From Anaeromyces robustus (Eukaryota > Neocallimastigomycota > Neocallimastigomycetes > Neocallimastigales > Neocallimastigaceae): a DNA stretch of 64,000 nt. This document shows positions 38,067 through 50,009 of this stretch, in pieces (the first letter of the stretch is position 1; each line of letters starts with the position of its first letter). A program made the translations under genes and the position numbers. Where the stretch lies: positions 154,426 through 218,425 of the forward strand of contig MCFG01000061.1 of assembly GCA_002104895.1 (NCBI GenBank), given 5' to 3'. Under the pieces are notes generated by a model. It was not told where the DNA came from. It did no database searches and was given only the letters and a program-made list of their open reading frames with translations.

Positions 38067-38777
38067 TTTATCGATACTAAGAATTTTATCGGAATGAAAA
38101 GTTTCATTTTATTTTTTAATAACATAAAATAATGTATATATATATATATATTATTATTATTTTTTTTTTTTTTATTTTTCATATATTTATATCAATGAGA
38201 AATTAATATTAAATATATAAATTTATTATATTACATCCTACTAATTTAACTTTATAATTGATATGATAAAATATTTTTCATCATATATATTCATTAGAGA
38301 TAATGTTTTTCTTTTTACATATTGATTAAATTCACCAAAATACACTCTAAAAGACAGGCACAAATTAGTGATTCTATGTGTGAATACATTTGTTTCTAGT
38401 TCTTTATTAAATTCTTTATAAATATTTATTTATCATTATTAAAAATTTATAAAAGAAATAAAACAATTCTTTATTATTTTTGATAATTATCATTTACAAT
38501 TAATATCTTATTAAATATATATATATATATATATATGAATATTAAATTATAATGGAACAGATAATTTAGTTTGATTTTAATATATAATTATTTGAATGAA
38601 TATAACTTATAGTATATATCGAATATATAATCCAATATTGCATAATATTTTTAACTTTATTATTATAATATAATATATATATTATTATTTTATTGACAAT
38701 ATTAAATATATTATTTTAATAAGTATTATATTAAATAAATATACAATAGCTATGACTAATTCAATAAATTATGTGAT

Positions 38778-38840
<63 letters not shown>

Positions 38841-39150
38841 GAATTATTAAATTTATACTTTAAATATTATTAAATATAATAAAACTATTAATATATTATA
38901 TAAGAAATATTCACAAAATTTTGATTCTATTGATTATATAACGCCATAATTATTTTTTTAGTCTTTGATTTTATTTCTAATTTATGTTATTTTGTATATA
39001 TTAATGTTGTCAAATTTATATTTTGTATTAATTAAAAAATAACAATTTATTAAAAATAAAAAGTTTAATATTTATTATACGACCATATGATATAAAATGA
39101 ATTAAAACCTTAAGATTATAATTTTTATAATATTAATTTTGAGAAAAACA
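37759..39150. other. AT-rich intergenic sequence
   Basis: No gene. Includes (TA)n runs near 38031-38060, a 55-nt poly-T at 38782-38836 and a slightly more complex stretch around 38330-38400 with no usable frame. Confidence 0.6.
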
Positions 39151-40040
39151 AATATAAACATAATATAAATAATAAAGTTAATAAATCTTCCTTTTTTTTT
39201 TTTTTTAATACTATAATGGAATAAAATATAATCAACAAAATATTTTATTAAATTTAATTTAAAATTAATTTTTATTTTTATATTATAATATTATACCAAA
39301 ATATTTTTAATTATAAAAAAAGTTTTCCTTTTTTTTTTTTAAACAAAATAAACATATATTGTTATATAGGTTTATATGTGTCGTATAATATTTTAGCTTT
39401 ATATTATTCTCTAATTATTAATATTATAGTATATTAAATAAAATAATGATTACTATTTTTGATGATGATTAAGATTTTTGAGGTATTAAAAAAAAAAAGA
39501 TTTAGTATAAAGTTATAATCTCTTTAATACCTTTTATATAACATTTATTTTTTTATAATTCTCTTTATGATTAATTGGAATATATATAATGTGGCTTGAT
39601 ATAAATACAGAATCATTTGATAAGCTAATATTATTTAAAATTTTATTAACTTTAATTCCTAATATAATGAAAACATTATTTTTTATTTCATTAAAATAGT
39701 TATAATCAGTTTTTAAGGTAAATATTATAAATTATAATAAAACTATTATAATATAAAATAAAATATGTAGTTATATCTTTATATTAATTAAAGTTTTAAT
39801 ATTCATTCTATTCATATGATTATGTAGTAAATATTAAATTTTTATACTAACATAACAAATAAATATAAATAAAGTTACTAAATATTCCTTTTTTTCCCTA
39901 AAAGAGAAATTACTTTTTTTATTAATATTATAAGTGGAATAAAATTGTTATCAGTGGACAATTTTTTTTATAAATTTAATTTAAAATTAATTTATTTTTT
40001 AATTTTTATTTTTAATAATATTTAATTATTTTACCAAAAA
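39108..40040. repeat. Two copies of an upstream AT module (third copy at 45.9 kb)
   Basis: Copy 1 (about 39108-39300) and copy 2 (about 39850-40040) share AAATATAAA..TAA.ATAAAGTTA.TAAAT.TTCC followed by a T-run, then TGGAATAAAAT and AAATTTAATTTAAAATTAAT. The same series occurs at about 45885-46080 upstream of the second GH39 gene. It is therefore reiterated within, and duplicated with, the GH39 locus. Confidence 0.65.
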
Positions 40041-40174
40041 AAAAAATAAAAAAATAATTCATTTAATCTAATTATATTAATCAATGTTATTATTTTATGT
40101 TTTTTTTTTTTTTGTTATTATAATTAATAATTTTAATTTAATGTATAATTTTTCCCTTTTTTATATCTAAATTC

Positions 40175-40500
40175 GACACCGCATCTACCCCAAGCACAAG
40201 TGGTTTTCTCCTTCACGGGTTTTACACTGTGGCAAGGTAGTGCACAGGTATAGTATTTGAGGCGTAGCTACTCACGCCTCATTAAATAATATAAGTATAT
40301 GAGTAGATCTTTAAGTCTAATAATGTGGGGTGCGGCTCTAAATTATTGGGCGGTTTCCTTGGTGACTACTATTCATATGTGGGGCTTGTAGACTGGACCC
40401 GTTATTAAGTTAGCGTTAGGGTTTAAGTACAAATGTAAAATATATGAATGTACCAAGGGCGTCGACGCCGAAAAGGTAAGGCAGGGAATTTAATTCAGAT
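40175..40500. other. GC-rich structured island of unknown nature
   Basis: About 325 bp near 45% G+C in an approximately 85% A+T background. It has no open frame of note. It contains a 7-bp hairpin GAGGCGT (40259-40265) / ACGCCTC (40274-40280), a 12-bp palindrome GGCGTCGACGCC (40458-40469) inside a 27-nt motif shared with 29594-29620, ATGAATGTA / TACATTCAT pairing around that motif, and CATGTGA-AAA-TCACATG. It has no counterpart in the paralogous upstream region at 46 kb, so it looks like an insertion. Candidates are a SINE-like or solo retroelement end or a structured RNA. It does not match tRNA, 5S or U-snRNA signatures I know. Confidence 0.55.
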
Positions 40501-42475
40501 ACATTCATGTGAAAATCACATGATAAGTCTATAAAAAAAATATATCTAAATAATATATATAAATAAAAAATATAATGAAAATAGATAGATATAAAAACTA
40601 AATATTATAAGTTTTTAGTTAGAAAAATATATTTTTAATTATCAAATTATATAAAGTTCATTTTATTATTCATTATATATATATATGTATATAAAAGTTG
40701 TCCATTTAAATTATTAAAAATTAATGAATTTTTTTTTATGAGAATTTATATTTATTAATATTTTTTTATTACTTTTTTTTTTAACAATAACTTTAAGTTA
40801 TTTGTAAAAATAGTAAATTCTTCATTTCTTTTTTTTTATAATAAGAAAATGGATATTATTATATATAATCCTTTTTATTTTTCGTTTATTGGTTTTATTA
40901 GTTCATCATAGTTTTTTAATCTATTTTACTTAAATTAAAAAAAAGATTTTCAATTTTATTATATTTTTTGTGTAATTTTTATTTAAAATTTTATTTTTTT
41001 CTTTTAAATAATGTTACTATTAATATCATAAAATAATAAAAAAAGATCTTCATTATTAATATTATTACGATTTATTTATTATATTTACTATTAATAATAA
41101 TAATAATAATAATTATTATTATTATTATTATTATTCAATGATTAAAATAAAATTTTAATGTACACAATTATTAAAAATTATTAATTTTTAGATTTTTAAT
41201 TTTTAAAATTTAATTTTTTTATTATTATATTAAATTTTATTTTATTTTATATAAAAATTTGAGTCATTTTTTTTTAATTTAGGTATCTTAGTAAATGTTT
41301 TTGTTTAATTTTTTTTTAATAGATGTATATAAAAAAAAATTTATTTTTTATATGAATAATAATTAAAAATGAATATTAAAAATTCCTTTATTTTATTGAT
41401 ATTAATATATTAATATTTTATATTTTTATGTAAAAAATTTATTAAAAAAATTTTTTTTATTTGGATAAAAAATATTTTTACATACTATTCTTTTATATCT
41501 TTAATATTATATTTCTTTATTATATATTCATATGATAAACTATATACATTTTTTGAGAAACACAAAAAAAAATTATTATTTTTTGATTTACTTAGATTTA
41601 ATTAAGTAAAAACATTTTGAAATAATTTAATTATAATAAGTAATTTTATTTTGTAGAATTTTTATTTATTTTTTTATAATAAAGTTTTTTTTTTTTTAAT
41701 ATTCTTTAATATTTATTTTGTTATTATAATAAAATAGTATTATTAACATTATATTAATATAAAATAATATAATATTTATAATTATGTAAAAAAAAAAATC
41801 AAAACTAATATTAATGAAAAAAATATTGATAATATTAAATATATCAATTAAAATGTACTGTAAAAATATTAGTAAAGTATTTAAAAAATATTTATTAGAA
41901 ATCAAGCCACACTTATATTTATTTACTATTTTATAAAAATTATATTTAATAAAGTTTATTTTTTATATAACACTTCTTTTTTACTTATTTTAATTAAAAT
42001 AATTTAACCGTGATTTATGGGTACATCGTTATATTATTTTAATTAATTCATTAAGTTATCCCAATATAATATGTACTATATTAGTATTTGTATACAATGA
42101 TTTTCAAAGATTTTAATTTATTAAATAAATTAAAAAAAAAATAATAATAAAGTAAAATAAAAATTTTAGGTTTTGTCATTACTATAAAAGAAGAGTTTTT
42201 TTCTATGTTGCTTTTTTTTTTTTCTATATTATTTTATTATTATTATTAAAATCTTATTAATTTTTTTTTACAAATTGATTTTGTAAAAAATTAATTAGTA
42301 CAAAAAATAATAAAAAATAATAAAAAAATAAAAAAAAATTAAAAAAAAAATAAAAAAAAATAAAAAAAAATAAAAAAAAAAAAGTAATAAAATAAAAAAA
42401 TAAAAATAAAAATAAAAATAAAAAAAAAAAATTAAAAAAAGAAATAAATTAAAAAACTTAAAAAAAAAAATAAAA
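40501..42475. other. Upstream region of GH39 copy 1
   Basis: AT-rich with blocks colinear to 46.3-47.9 kb: TTATTGGTTTTATTAGTTCATCATA near 40887 (46441 in the other copy), ATCAAGCCACA at 41901 (47315), TTATCCCAATAT near 42055 (47463) and the 19-nt near-palindrome at 42268. No gene. Confidence 0.6.
42268..42286. promoter_or_regulatory. Conserved 19-nt near-palindrome upstream of GH39 copy 1
   Basis: TTACAAATTGATTTTGTAA (7-nt arms, TTACAAA/TTTGTAA) lies 190 bp before the ATG. The identical sequence is at 47711-47729, 166 bp before the second paralogue, within otherwise diverged flanks. It is a candidate binding site by conservation only. Confidence 0.4.
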
Positions 42476-44599
42476 ATGAAAAGTTTAAGTTTTTTTTCGG
42501 TTCTCTTTATATATCTTTTATTAGCTTCACCATTAATCTTGGTAAAAGCTGCTAATAAATTAGTCGTTGATTGTGGTAACAAAATTCGTAACGTAACACA
42601 TTGTGCAAATGGTTCTTTATATGGTATGACTGAAACTATTCCATCTGAAGCCGATTATATGACTTTAGTTGATGATCTTCATCCATATGTTATGCGTAAT
42701 CCACCTAGAGGTAAAATGGGTGACCAACATCCATTTGGTAATGCTATTGAAGTTGCTAGACGTTTATCACGTACTCCAGGTGCTTTAGTATCTGTTATTT
42801 TAACCGATTTCTTACCATATTGGCCTTATCAATGGCCAGGTATGGAAAAATGGTTAGAATTAGTTAGACAATTCATTCGTGATAAAAAGGCTTCTGGTTT
42901 AACAAATTGGTATGGTTATGAAATTTGGAATGAAGCTGAAAATACTTGGAGAGATTCTAATGGCTATACTTTCTTAGAATTTTGGAAAGAAACTTATAAG
43001 GTCATTCGTGAAATGGATCCAGATGAAAAAATTATTGGTCCATGTGATGGTTTATACGTTGAAAGTAGAATGCGTCCATTTTTGGAATTTTGTAAAGAAA
43101 ATGATGTTATGCCAGATATCATGTGTTGGCATGAATTAATGGGTGTTGAATTAATTCCAAGAAGATATAAGGCTTATCGTGAATTAGAACGTTCTCTTGG
43201 TATTAAAGAACTTCCAATTACTATTAATGAATATTGTGATATTAAACATGAATTAGAAGGTCAACCAGGTTCAAGTGCTCGTTTCATTGGTAAATTTGAA
43301 CGTTACAAGATTGAAAGTGCTTTAATTTCTTGGTGGTTCAATAATTTACCAGGACATTTAGGTAGTTTATTAGCTACTGATTCTAAAAAGGGTGCTGGTT
43401 GGTATTTCTACAAATGGTATAGTGAAATGACTGGTGATATGGTTGATGTTAAACCACCAAATGATAATAGTATATTAGTTGATGGCGCTGCATGTGTTGA
43501 TGATGACAAAGAATATATTAGTTTCCTCTTTGGTGGTCCAAATGATGGTACTATTCAAACCACTTTTGTTAACCTTCCAAGTTATATTGGTGATGTTGCT
43601 AAAGTTAAATTTGAAAAAATTGATTGGATAAGTAAGGATACTGTATCTTATGGACCAAATTCCGTATTTGAAAAACAATATGCTGTTAATAATGGTCAAA
43701 TAACTGTTATTCTTAATAATTGTAATGCTAGTTCTGGTTATCGTCTTTATATTACTAAAGGTGATCCAAATAGTAATGATATTATAGAATCTGTTGAAAT
43801 TCCAATTATTAATATTCCAGAAGGTACTTACAAGATTGTTAATCGTAAAAGTGGAAAAGTATTAGCTGTTGCTAATGATTCTAAGGCAAATGCTGCTAAT
43901 GTTCATCAATGGACTTACATTGATGGTAATGCTAGTCATCATTGGAAGATTTCTGAAGATGGAGGTTACAGAATTCTCAATGTTAATGCCAATAAAGTAC
44001 TTGATATGAATGCAGAATCTACCGCTGATGGAGGTAATGCTATTATATGGCCAGATACTGGAGGTATGAATCAACGTTGGGTTATTGAAAGTGCTGGAGG
44101 TAATTATGTTTATATTATAAACTCTCACAGTGGAAAAGCTCTTGATGTTGATAAGAGTTCAAATGATGATGGAGGTAATATTATTCAATGGAGTCTTAGT
44201 AATAATAGTTCAAACCAACAATGGCAATTAATTCCAGTTGGTAGTAATACACCAATTGATGTTATTCCAAAGAAAACTACTACAACTAAAGCTCCAACTC
44301 CAACTCCAACTCCAACTCAAGCTCCTTCTAAAGATTCATGTTCTGATGCTATCTTAAAGAAAGGATACAAATGTTGTTCAAAGGATTGTTTCATAGTTTT
44401 TACTGATGATGATGGTACATGGGGTATTGAAAATGATCAATGGTGTGGTTGTGATACTCCATCCACTTGTCCATTTGCTATTACTTCCCAAGGTTACAAG
44501 TGTTGTAAAGAAGATAACTGTTCAGTTATTGAAACCGATGATGCTGGTAAATGGGGTATTGAAGATGGACAATGGTGTGGTATTTCTGACAAATGTTAG
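42476..44599 (+). CDS. Dockerin-bearing GH39-like glycoside hydrolase with ricin-type CBM13 (copy 1)
   Basis: Intronless, 707 residues. Residues 1-25 are a signal peptide (MKSLSFFSVLFIYLLLASPL...KA). Residues about 27-440 are a clan-A type (beta/alpha)8 glycosidase closest, by eye, to GH39. The probable acid/base is Glu153 in GYEIWNEAENTW, the nucleophile Glu252 in ITINEY, and HPYVMRNP and CWHELMGVE surround the active site. Residues about 475-615 are a ricin-B/CBM13 trefoil with three Q.W-type repeats (HHW, QRW, QQW). After a Pro/Thr linker come two fungal dockerins (SCSDAILKKGYKCC...WCGC and TCPFAITSQGYKCC...WCGI), so it should assemble into the cellulosome. GH39 members are mostly beta-xylosidases or iduronidases, but the exact substrate cannot be read from sequence. 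The neighbour at 47895 is a tandem paralogue. GH5-type or arabinofuranosidase activity is an alternative. Confidence 0.85.
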   Translation: MKSLSFFSVLFIYLLLASPLILVKAANKLVVDCGNKIRNVTHCANGSLYGMTETIPSEADYMTLVDDLHPYVMRNPPRGKMGDQHPFGNAIEVARRLSRTPGALVSVILTDFLPYWPYQWPGMEKWLELVRQFIRDKKASGLTNWYGYEIWNEAENTWRDSNGYTFLEFWKETYKVIREMDPDEKIIGPCDGLYVESRMRPFLEFCKENDVMPDIMCWHELMGVELIPRRYKAYRELERSLGIKELPITINEYCDIKHELEGQPGSSARFIGKFERYKIESALISWWFNNLPGHLGSLLATDSKKGAGWYFYKWYSEMTGDMVDVKPPNDNSILVDGAACVDDDKEYISFLFGGPNDGTIQTTFVNLPSYIGDVAKVKFEKIDWISKDTVSYGPNSVFEKQYAVNNGQITVILNNCNASSGYRLYITKGDPNSNDIIESVEIPIINIPEGTYKIVNRKSGKVLAVANDSKANAANVHQWTYIDGNASHHWKISEDGGYRILNVNANKVLDMNAESTADGGNAIIWPDTGGMNQRWVIESAGGNYVYIINSHSGKALDVDKSSNDDGGNIIQWSLSNNSSNQQWQLIPVGSNTPIDVIPKKTTTTKAPTPTPTPTQAPSKDSCSDAILKKGYKCCSKDCFIVFTDDDGTWGIENDQWCGCDTPSTCPFAITSQGYKCCKEDNCSVIETDDAGKWGIEDGQWCGISDKC

Positions 44600-45200
44600 A
44601 TTTACTCTTTAAATCTAAAAAAAATATATATATATATATATATAAAAAGAATCAAAAATAGAAATAGATTAAATTATATACATATTATGTAGATAATTAA
44701 AAAATTATAATTAGAGAAAGAAAATAAATAGGTTGATAGACAAAAAAATAAAATAGAAAAACAAAGAACTATTTATTTTTTTTAAATAATTATAATTAAT
44801 AAAAAAATTAAAAAAAAAAATAATTAATATAAAAAATTATATTAATTATATTTTAAAAAATAGAATAGTTGAATATATTTATATATAAAAAAAATAAAAC
44901 AAAAATTAAAAATAAAAACTTTATAGAAAAAAAAAAAAAAAAAACGATAAATCAAAAACGCGAAATCAAGTGTTTAGAAAATATACAAAATAATTAAAAA
45001 TATGTAAAAATAAATCAATAAAAATAAATAAATAAATAAATCAAATAAAGTTATAAAATAAAAAAAAAGAACTAAGTATAATTGTTTATTATTTTTTTTA
45101 ATAATTCTTTAATTTGAAAATATTATCCAAATACTTTTTATGTTATAATTATTACAGTTATATTATTGATTTAATAATAATCTACATTAATTTTGTCAAA

Positions 45201-45240
<40 letters not shown>

Positions 45241-47710
45241 TTTATTCAATTACTTTTTATTATCTATTATTGTTATATAAAAATTGCTTAAGTTTTAATT
45301 AAATATGGAAAAAAAAAATAAAAATGTGGATAAAACAAAATAAATTTATTATTGAGTTATAAAAGTAAATGATATAAGTTTTAATGGGTAAATTTTTTAA
45401 GTTTTAATGGGTAAATTTATTATTTTGAGTTAATTTGAAAAAAATAAAAATAAAAAATAAAATAAAATTTGTATGTAAATTAAAAAAAAAAATTATTAAT
45501 TGGGATAAAATATTTCAAAATAATTAAAAAAATGAAACAAATTTTAAAAAAAATTATAATAATTCCTTAAATGTTATATTTTATAATATATATTTATTGT
45601 ATTTTAATAAAGCCTATTCATTGTGGCTTATTATTTATTTTAAAATCATTTAATTACATAAATCTATGTTAATATTACATAATAATCTTATAATAATAAT
45701 AATTTTATGTTAATGTTTATATATACTTACTATACATATATTAAATTGATATCATAATCATTATTTTTAATATAATATTTTTATTAAAAAAAAATTAAAT
45801 TATTGAATAATAATTTTTTAAAAAAAAAATTATTATTTTAAGTTTATAATTTTTATAATAATAATTTAGAAAAAAAACATACACAACAAATAAATATAAA
45901 TAAAGTAATAAATATTCCTTTTTTTCCCTTAAAGAGAAATTATAATAATTTTATTCCATTATATAATATTAATAAAAAAAAAAAGTGAACATTATTTAAT
46001 AAATTTAATTTAAAATTAATTTATTTTTATTTTTATTTTTTTGTATTGTAATATTATACAATATTATACCGAGAAAAAAAATTTTTTTAATATACATATA
46101 TATATAATTTAACTACATAAATCTTCAATTTTTTTTTGATATAATAAATTATATATACTTAAAAAAAACATGATAATATATCTATTATATCATGTTTTTT
46201 TAAAAAGTTTTAATTAATAAATAATAATAAATATTAAAAAATAAATATTAAAAAAATAAATATTAAAATATAAAAAAAAAGTATCAATAGGAAAATAAAA
46301 TAACATATAAAATAATATAAAATAATATATAAAAGTATTCATTTAATTATTTAAATGAATACTTTTATTTATGTAACCATTCTTAATCTTTATTATTTAT
46401 ATATTAATAATACTATACAATATATATTGTACATTTTTTATTTCATTGGTTTTCTTAGTTCATCATATTTTAATTTTTAATTTATTTAACTTAAGAAATA
46501 ATCTTTAATTTAATGATAGTTACTTTTGTGTAATCTTTATTTAATTTCAATTTTTCCTTTTAATTTTATTTATTATAAATATGACTTTAAAAAATAAAAA
46601 ATAATTAACATGATTAACATTATTATTAATATTATAATAAATAATTAATTTTTATTTACTATTATTAAATATATTAATAATAAAAAATCTTATTAGTAAT
46701 AATTGATATTCCATTATTAAAATAATTTGTAATATTTAATTTAAATAATTATTAAAAAAAAAATTATTAATCTTTTCAATTATCTTTTTTTTTATTTTAA
46801 ATAATAACAATAATAATAATTATTATTATTTTAGTGTTTTTATTTTATTTATTATTTATTATTTTTTTATACAATTTTTTTTATGTTGTTTATTGGCTAA
46901 CATTATTTTTAATCCTTTTTAATTAAAATATTGTATATCAATTGTTTTTTTTTTAGTTAATTAAAAATGAATGTCAATAATATTAAATTAAAATATATTA
47001 AAAAAAGTTAATTTCAAAAATTTTTTTTAAAAAAAAGCTTTTATTTAGAGAATAATTTTTTTATAATTCTTTACATTTTAGAATACATTCAATTACCTTT
47101 TGATTTTTATTCTGACCTTTTTTTAATAAATAAAAAACTAATATAATAAAAATGTATATTAATAATTTAATTCTTTTTTTTACTATTTATTTTAAATTTA
47201 ATTCTTTTTTTCTTTACTATATATTTTAATAAAATAATTTTAATAATATCAAAAAGATAGGAAAGGCATTATAAATCATAGTTATATAAAGCTTTTCTAG
47301 TTTCTGTTAAAAAATCAAGCCACATATATGATGATCAATAGAATCATGTATAGAATTTTATATTTATTAAAGTTTTTTTTCATTTTTTAATCACATCTTT
47401 TTTTTTAATTAATTTCCAAAAATTTATTTATGCTTAAATTATTTTTAATTAATTCCATTAATTTATCCCAATATTATATATTTTAATATATATATATACA
47501 AATAAAATTACAAAATTTTAATTTATTAATATATACAATATAAATTAACATTAATATATATGTTTATATATTATATAATTTTTATTATATAAAAAGAGAC
47601 ATTTTTGTTTTTCTTTTTCTTTTTTTTTTTTTTTTTTTTCCTTATTCTTTTATTGTTAAAATTAAAGAATATATTATTTTATTATTACTATTAAAATAAT
47701 ATTTGAATTT
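44600..47710. other. Intergenic region between the two GH39 paralogues
   Basis: No gene. From about 45885 it is colinear with the region upstream of copy 1. It holds a short-loop hairpin at 46329-46368 and a smaller one around 46162-46207 (A-run + CATGATA / TATCATG + T-run). Confidence 0.6.
46329..46368. repeat. 18-bp-arm perfect hairpin
   Basis: ATAAAAGTATTCATTTAA (46329-46346), loop TTAT, and the exact reverse complement (46351-46368). It lies in the intergenic region upstream of the second GH39 copy; I do not see it upstream of copy 1. Confidence 0.75.
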
Positions 47711-47729
47711 TTACAAATTGATTTTGTAA
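47711..47729. promoter_or_regulatory. Conserved 19-nt near-palindrome upstream of GH39 copy 2
   Basis: Identical to the sequence at 42268-42286, 166 bp before the ATG of this paralogue. Confidence 0.4.
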
Positions 47730-47894
47730 AAATAATAAATTTTATTTATTATAGAGTTAAATGTTAAGTTATTAGATATTATAAAAAATTAATAAAAAAA
47801 AAAAACTTTTATTACTATATATATATATAAATAATTAAAATATAAATAGAAATATAAATATAAACATTATATTTTAAAAAAATAAAAAATAAAA

Positions 47895-50009
47895 ATGAAA
47901 ACTTTAAGTTTTTTCACAACCCTTTTCTTATATCTTTTATTAGCTTCACCATTCATCTTGGTAAAAGCTGCTAATAAATTAGTTGTTGATTGTGAAAACA
48001 AACTTCATAAAGCAACACATTGTGCAAATGGTTCTTTATACGGTCTTATAGAAAATGTTCCATCTGAAGCTGATTATATGACTTTGGTTGATGATATTCA
48101 TCCATATGTTATGCGTAATCCAGCTAGAGGTAAATCAGGAAATCAACATCCATTTGGTGATGCCATTGAAGTTGCTAGACGTTTATCACGTACTCCAGGT
48201 GCTTTAGTATCTGTTGATTTAGCTGATATTTTACCATACTGGCCTTATAAATGGCCAGGTATGCAAAAATGGTTAGATGAAGTTAGATCATTTATTCGTG
48301 ATAAAAAGGCTTCTGGTTTAACAAATTGGTATGGTTATGAAATTTGGAATGAAGCTGAAAATACTTGGAGAGATTCTAATGGTTATAACTTTTTAGAATT
48401 CTGGAAAGAAACTTATAAGGTCATTCGTGAAATGGATCCAGATGAAAAAATTATTGGTCCATGTGATGGTTTATATAGTGAAGAAAGAATGCGTCCATTT
48501 TTACAATTTTGTAAAGAAAATAATGTATTACCAGATATTATGTGCTGGCACGAATTAATGGGTGTTGAATTAATTCCAAGAAGACAAAAAGCTTATCGTG
48601 AATTAGAACGTTCTCTTGGTATTAAAGAACTTCCAATTACTATTAATGAATACTGTGATGTTGAACATGAATTAGAAGGTCAACCAGGTTCAAGTGCTCG
48701 TTTTATTGGTAAATTTGAACGTTATAATGTTGAAAGTGCTTTAATTTCTTGGTGGTTCGTTCCACAACCAGGTCGTTTAGGTAGTTTATTAGCTACTGAT
48801 TCTAAAAAGGGTGCTGGTTGGTATTTCTACAAATGGTATAGTGATATGACTGGTGATATGGTTTATGTAAAACCACCAAATGATAGTAGTAAACTTGTTG
48901 ATGGTGCTGCCAGTGTTGATGATGCTAAAGAATATATTAGTTTCATCTTTGGTGGTCCAAATGACGGTACTATTCAAACTACTTTTGTTAACCTTCCAAG
49001 CTTTATTGGTGATGTTGCTAAAGTTAAATTTGAAAAAGTTGATTGGATAAGTAAGGATACTGTCTCTAATGGTCCAAATACTGTTTTTGAAAAACAATAT
49101 TCTGTTGTTAATGGTCAAATAACTGTTACTGTTAATAATTGTAATGCTAGTTCCGGTTATCGTCTTTACATTACTAAAGGTGATAATTCTGGTCCTATCG
49201 AAGAATCCGTTGAAGTTCCAATTATTTTTATTCCAGAAGGTACTTACAGAATTATTAACCGTAACAGTGGAAAAGCTTTATCAGTTGCTAATGATTCCAA
49301 GAATAATGCTGCTAATGTTCATCAATGGACCTACAGTAATAAAGCTAGTCAACAATGGAAGATTACTGAAGATGGAGGTTACAGAATTCTTAATGTTAAT
49401 GCCAATAAAGTACTTGATATGGATAATGAATCATTAAAAGATGGAGGTAATGCCCTTATATGGCCAGATACTGGAGCATTAAATCAACGTTGGCTTATTG
49501 AAGATGCTGGTAATGGATATGTTAATATTATAAACTATAATAGTGAAAAAGCTCTTGATGTTGAAAAGAATTCAAATGCTGATGGAGGTAATGTCATTCA
49601 ATGGACACTTACTAATAGTGCAAACCAACAATGGCAATTAATTCCAATTGGTAGTGATACACCAGTTACTCCACAAGTATCTACTCCAGCACCAAAACCA
49701 ACTACTACTTCAGCTCCAACTCCAACTTCATCTTCTTCTAAAAATTCATGTTCTGATGCTATATTAAAGAAAGGATATAAATGTTGTTCAAATGATTGTT
49801 TCGTAATCTATACTGATGATGATGGTACATGGGGTATTGAAAATGATCAATGGTGTGGTTGTGATACTCCTTCAACATGTCCAACTTCTATTACTTCTCA
49901 AGGTTATAGATGTTGTAAAGAAAATAACTGTTCAGTTATTGAAACTGATGACTCTGGTAAATGGGGTATTGAAGATGGACAATGGTGTGGTATTTCTAAC
50001 AAGTGTTAG
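47895..50009 (+). CDS. Dockerin-bearing GH39-like glycoside hydrolase with ricin-type CBM13 (copy 2)
   Basis: Intronless, 704 residues, the tandem paralogue of the gene at 42476 and alignable end to end. It keeps the signal peptide (MKTLSFFTTLFLYLLLASPF...KA), the catalytic Glu153 (WNEAE) and Glu252 (ITINEY), three ricin-type repeats (QQW, QRW, QQW) and two dockerins. Differences concentrate in surface segments, for example VDLADILPYWPYKW for VILTDFLPYWPYQW, and WWFVPQPGRLGS for WWFNNLPGHLGS next to the active-site cleft. The ricin repeat has a deletion (YSNKASQQW versus YIDGNASHHW), and the linker is Ser/Thr-richer. Both copies look intact, so they are expected to be functional, possibly with slightly different specificity. 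Confidence 0.85.
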   Translation: MKTLSFFTTLFLYLLLASPFILVKAANKLVVDCENKLHKATHCANGSLYGLIENVPSEADYMTLVDDIHPYVMRNPARGKSGNQHPFGDAIEVARRLSRTPGALVSVDLADILPYWPYKWPGMQKWLDEVRSFIRDKKASGLTNWYGYEIWNEAENTWRDSNGYNFLEFWKETYKVIREMDPDEKIIGPCDGLYSEERMRPFLQFCKENNVLPDIMCWHELMGVELIPRRQKAYRELERSLGIKELPITINEYCDVEHELEGQPGSSARFIGKFERYNVESALISWWFVPQPGRLGSLLATDSKKGAGWYFYKWYSDMTGDMVYVKPPNDSSKLVDGAASVDDAKEYISFIFGGPNDGTIQTTFVNLPSFIGDVAKVKFEKVDWISKDTVSNGPNTVFEKQYSVVNGQITVTVNNCNASSGYRLYITKGDNSGPIEESVEVPIIFIPEGTYRIINRNSGKALSVANDSKNNAANVHQWTYSNKASQQWKITEDGGYRILNVNANKVLDMDNESLKDGGNALIWPDTGALNQRWLIEDAGNGYVNIINYNSEKALDVEKNSNADGGNVIQWTLTNSANQQWQLIPIGSDTPVTPQVSTPAPKPTTTSAPTPTSSSSKNSCSDAILKKGYKCCSNDCFVIYTDDDGTWGIENDQWCGCDTPSTCPTSITSQGYRCCKENNCSVIETDDSGKWGIEDGQWCGISNKC

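Larger units (their letters stand above)
45885..50009. repeat. Second unit of a tandem segmental duplication (first unit about 39850-44599)
   Basis: The genes at 42476 and 47895 and several upstream blocks are colinear at a spacing of 5.41-5.42 kb near the genes (41901 to 47315; 42476 to 47895), rising to about 6.03 kb further upstream (39851 to 45886). The extra ~0.6 kb in unit 1 is largely explained by the GC-rich island at 40175-40500 and nearby length changes. Confidence 0.75.

Noticed and set aside
40220-40245. TGGCAAGGTAGTGC resembling a tRNA A box
   Set aside because: It departs from the A-box consensus, no B box follows at the right distance, and no cloverleaf can be drawn.
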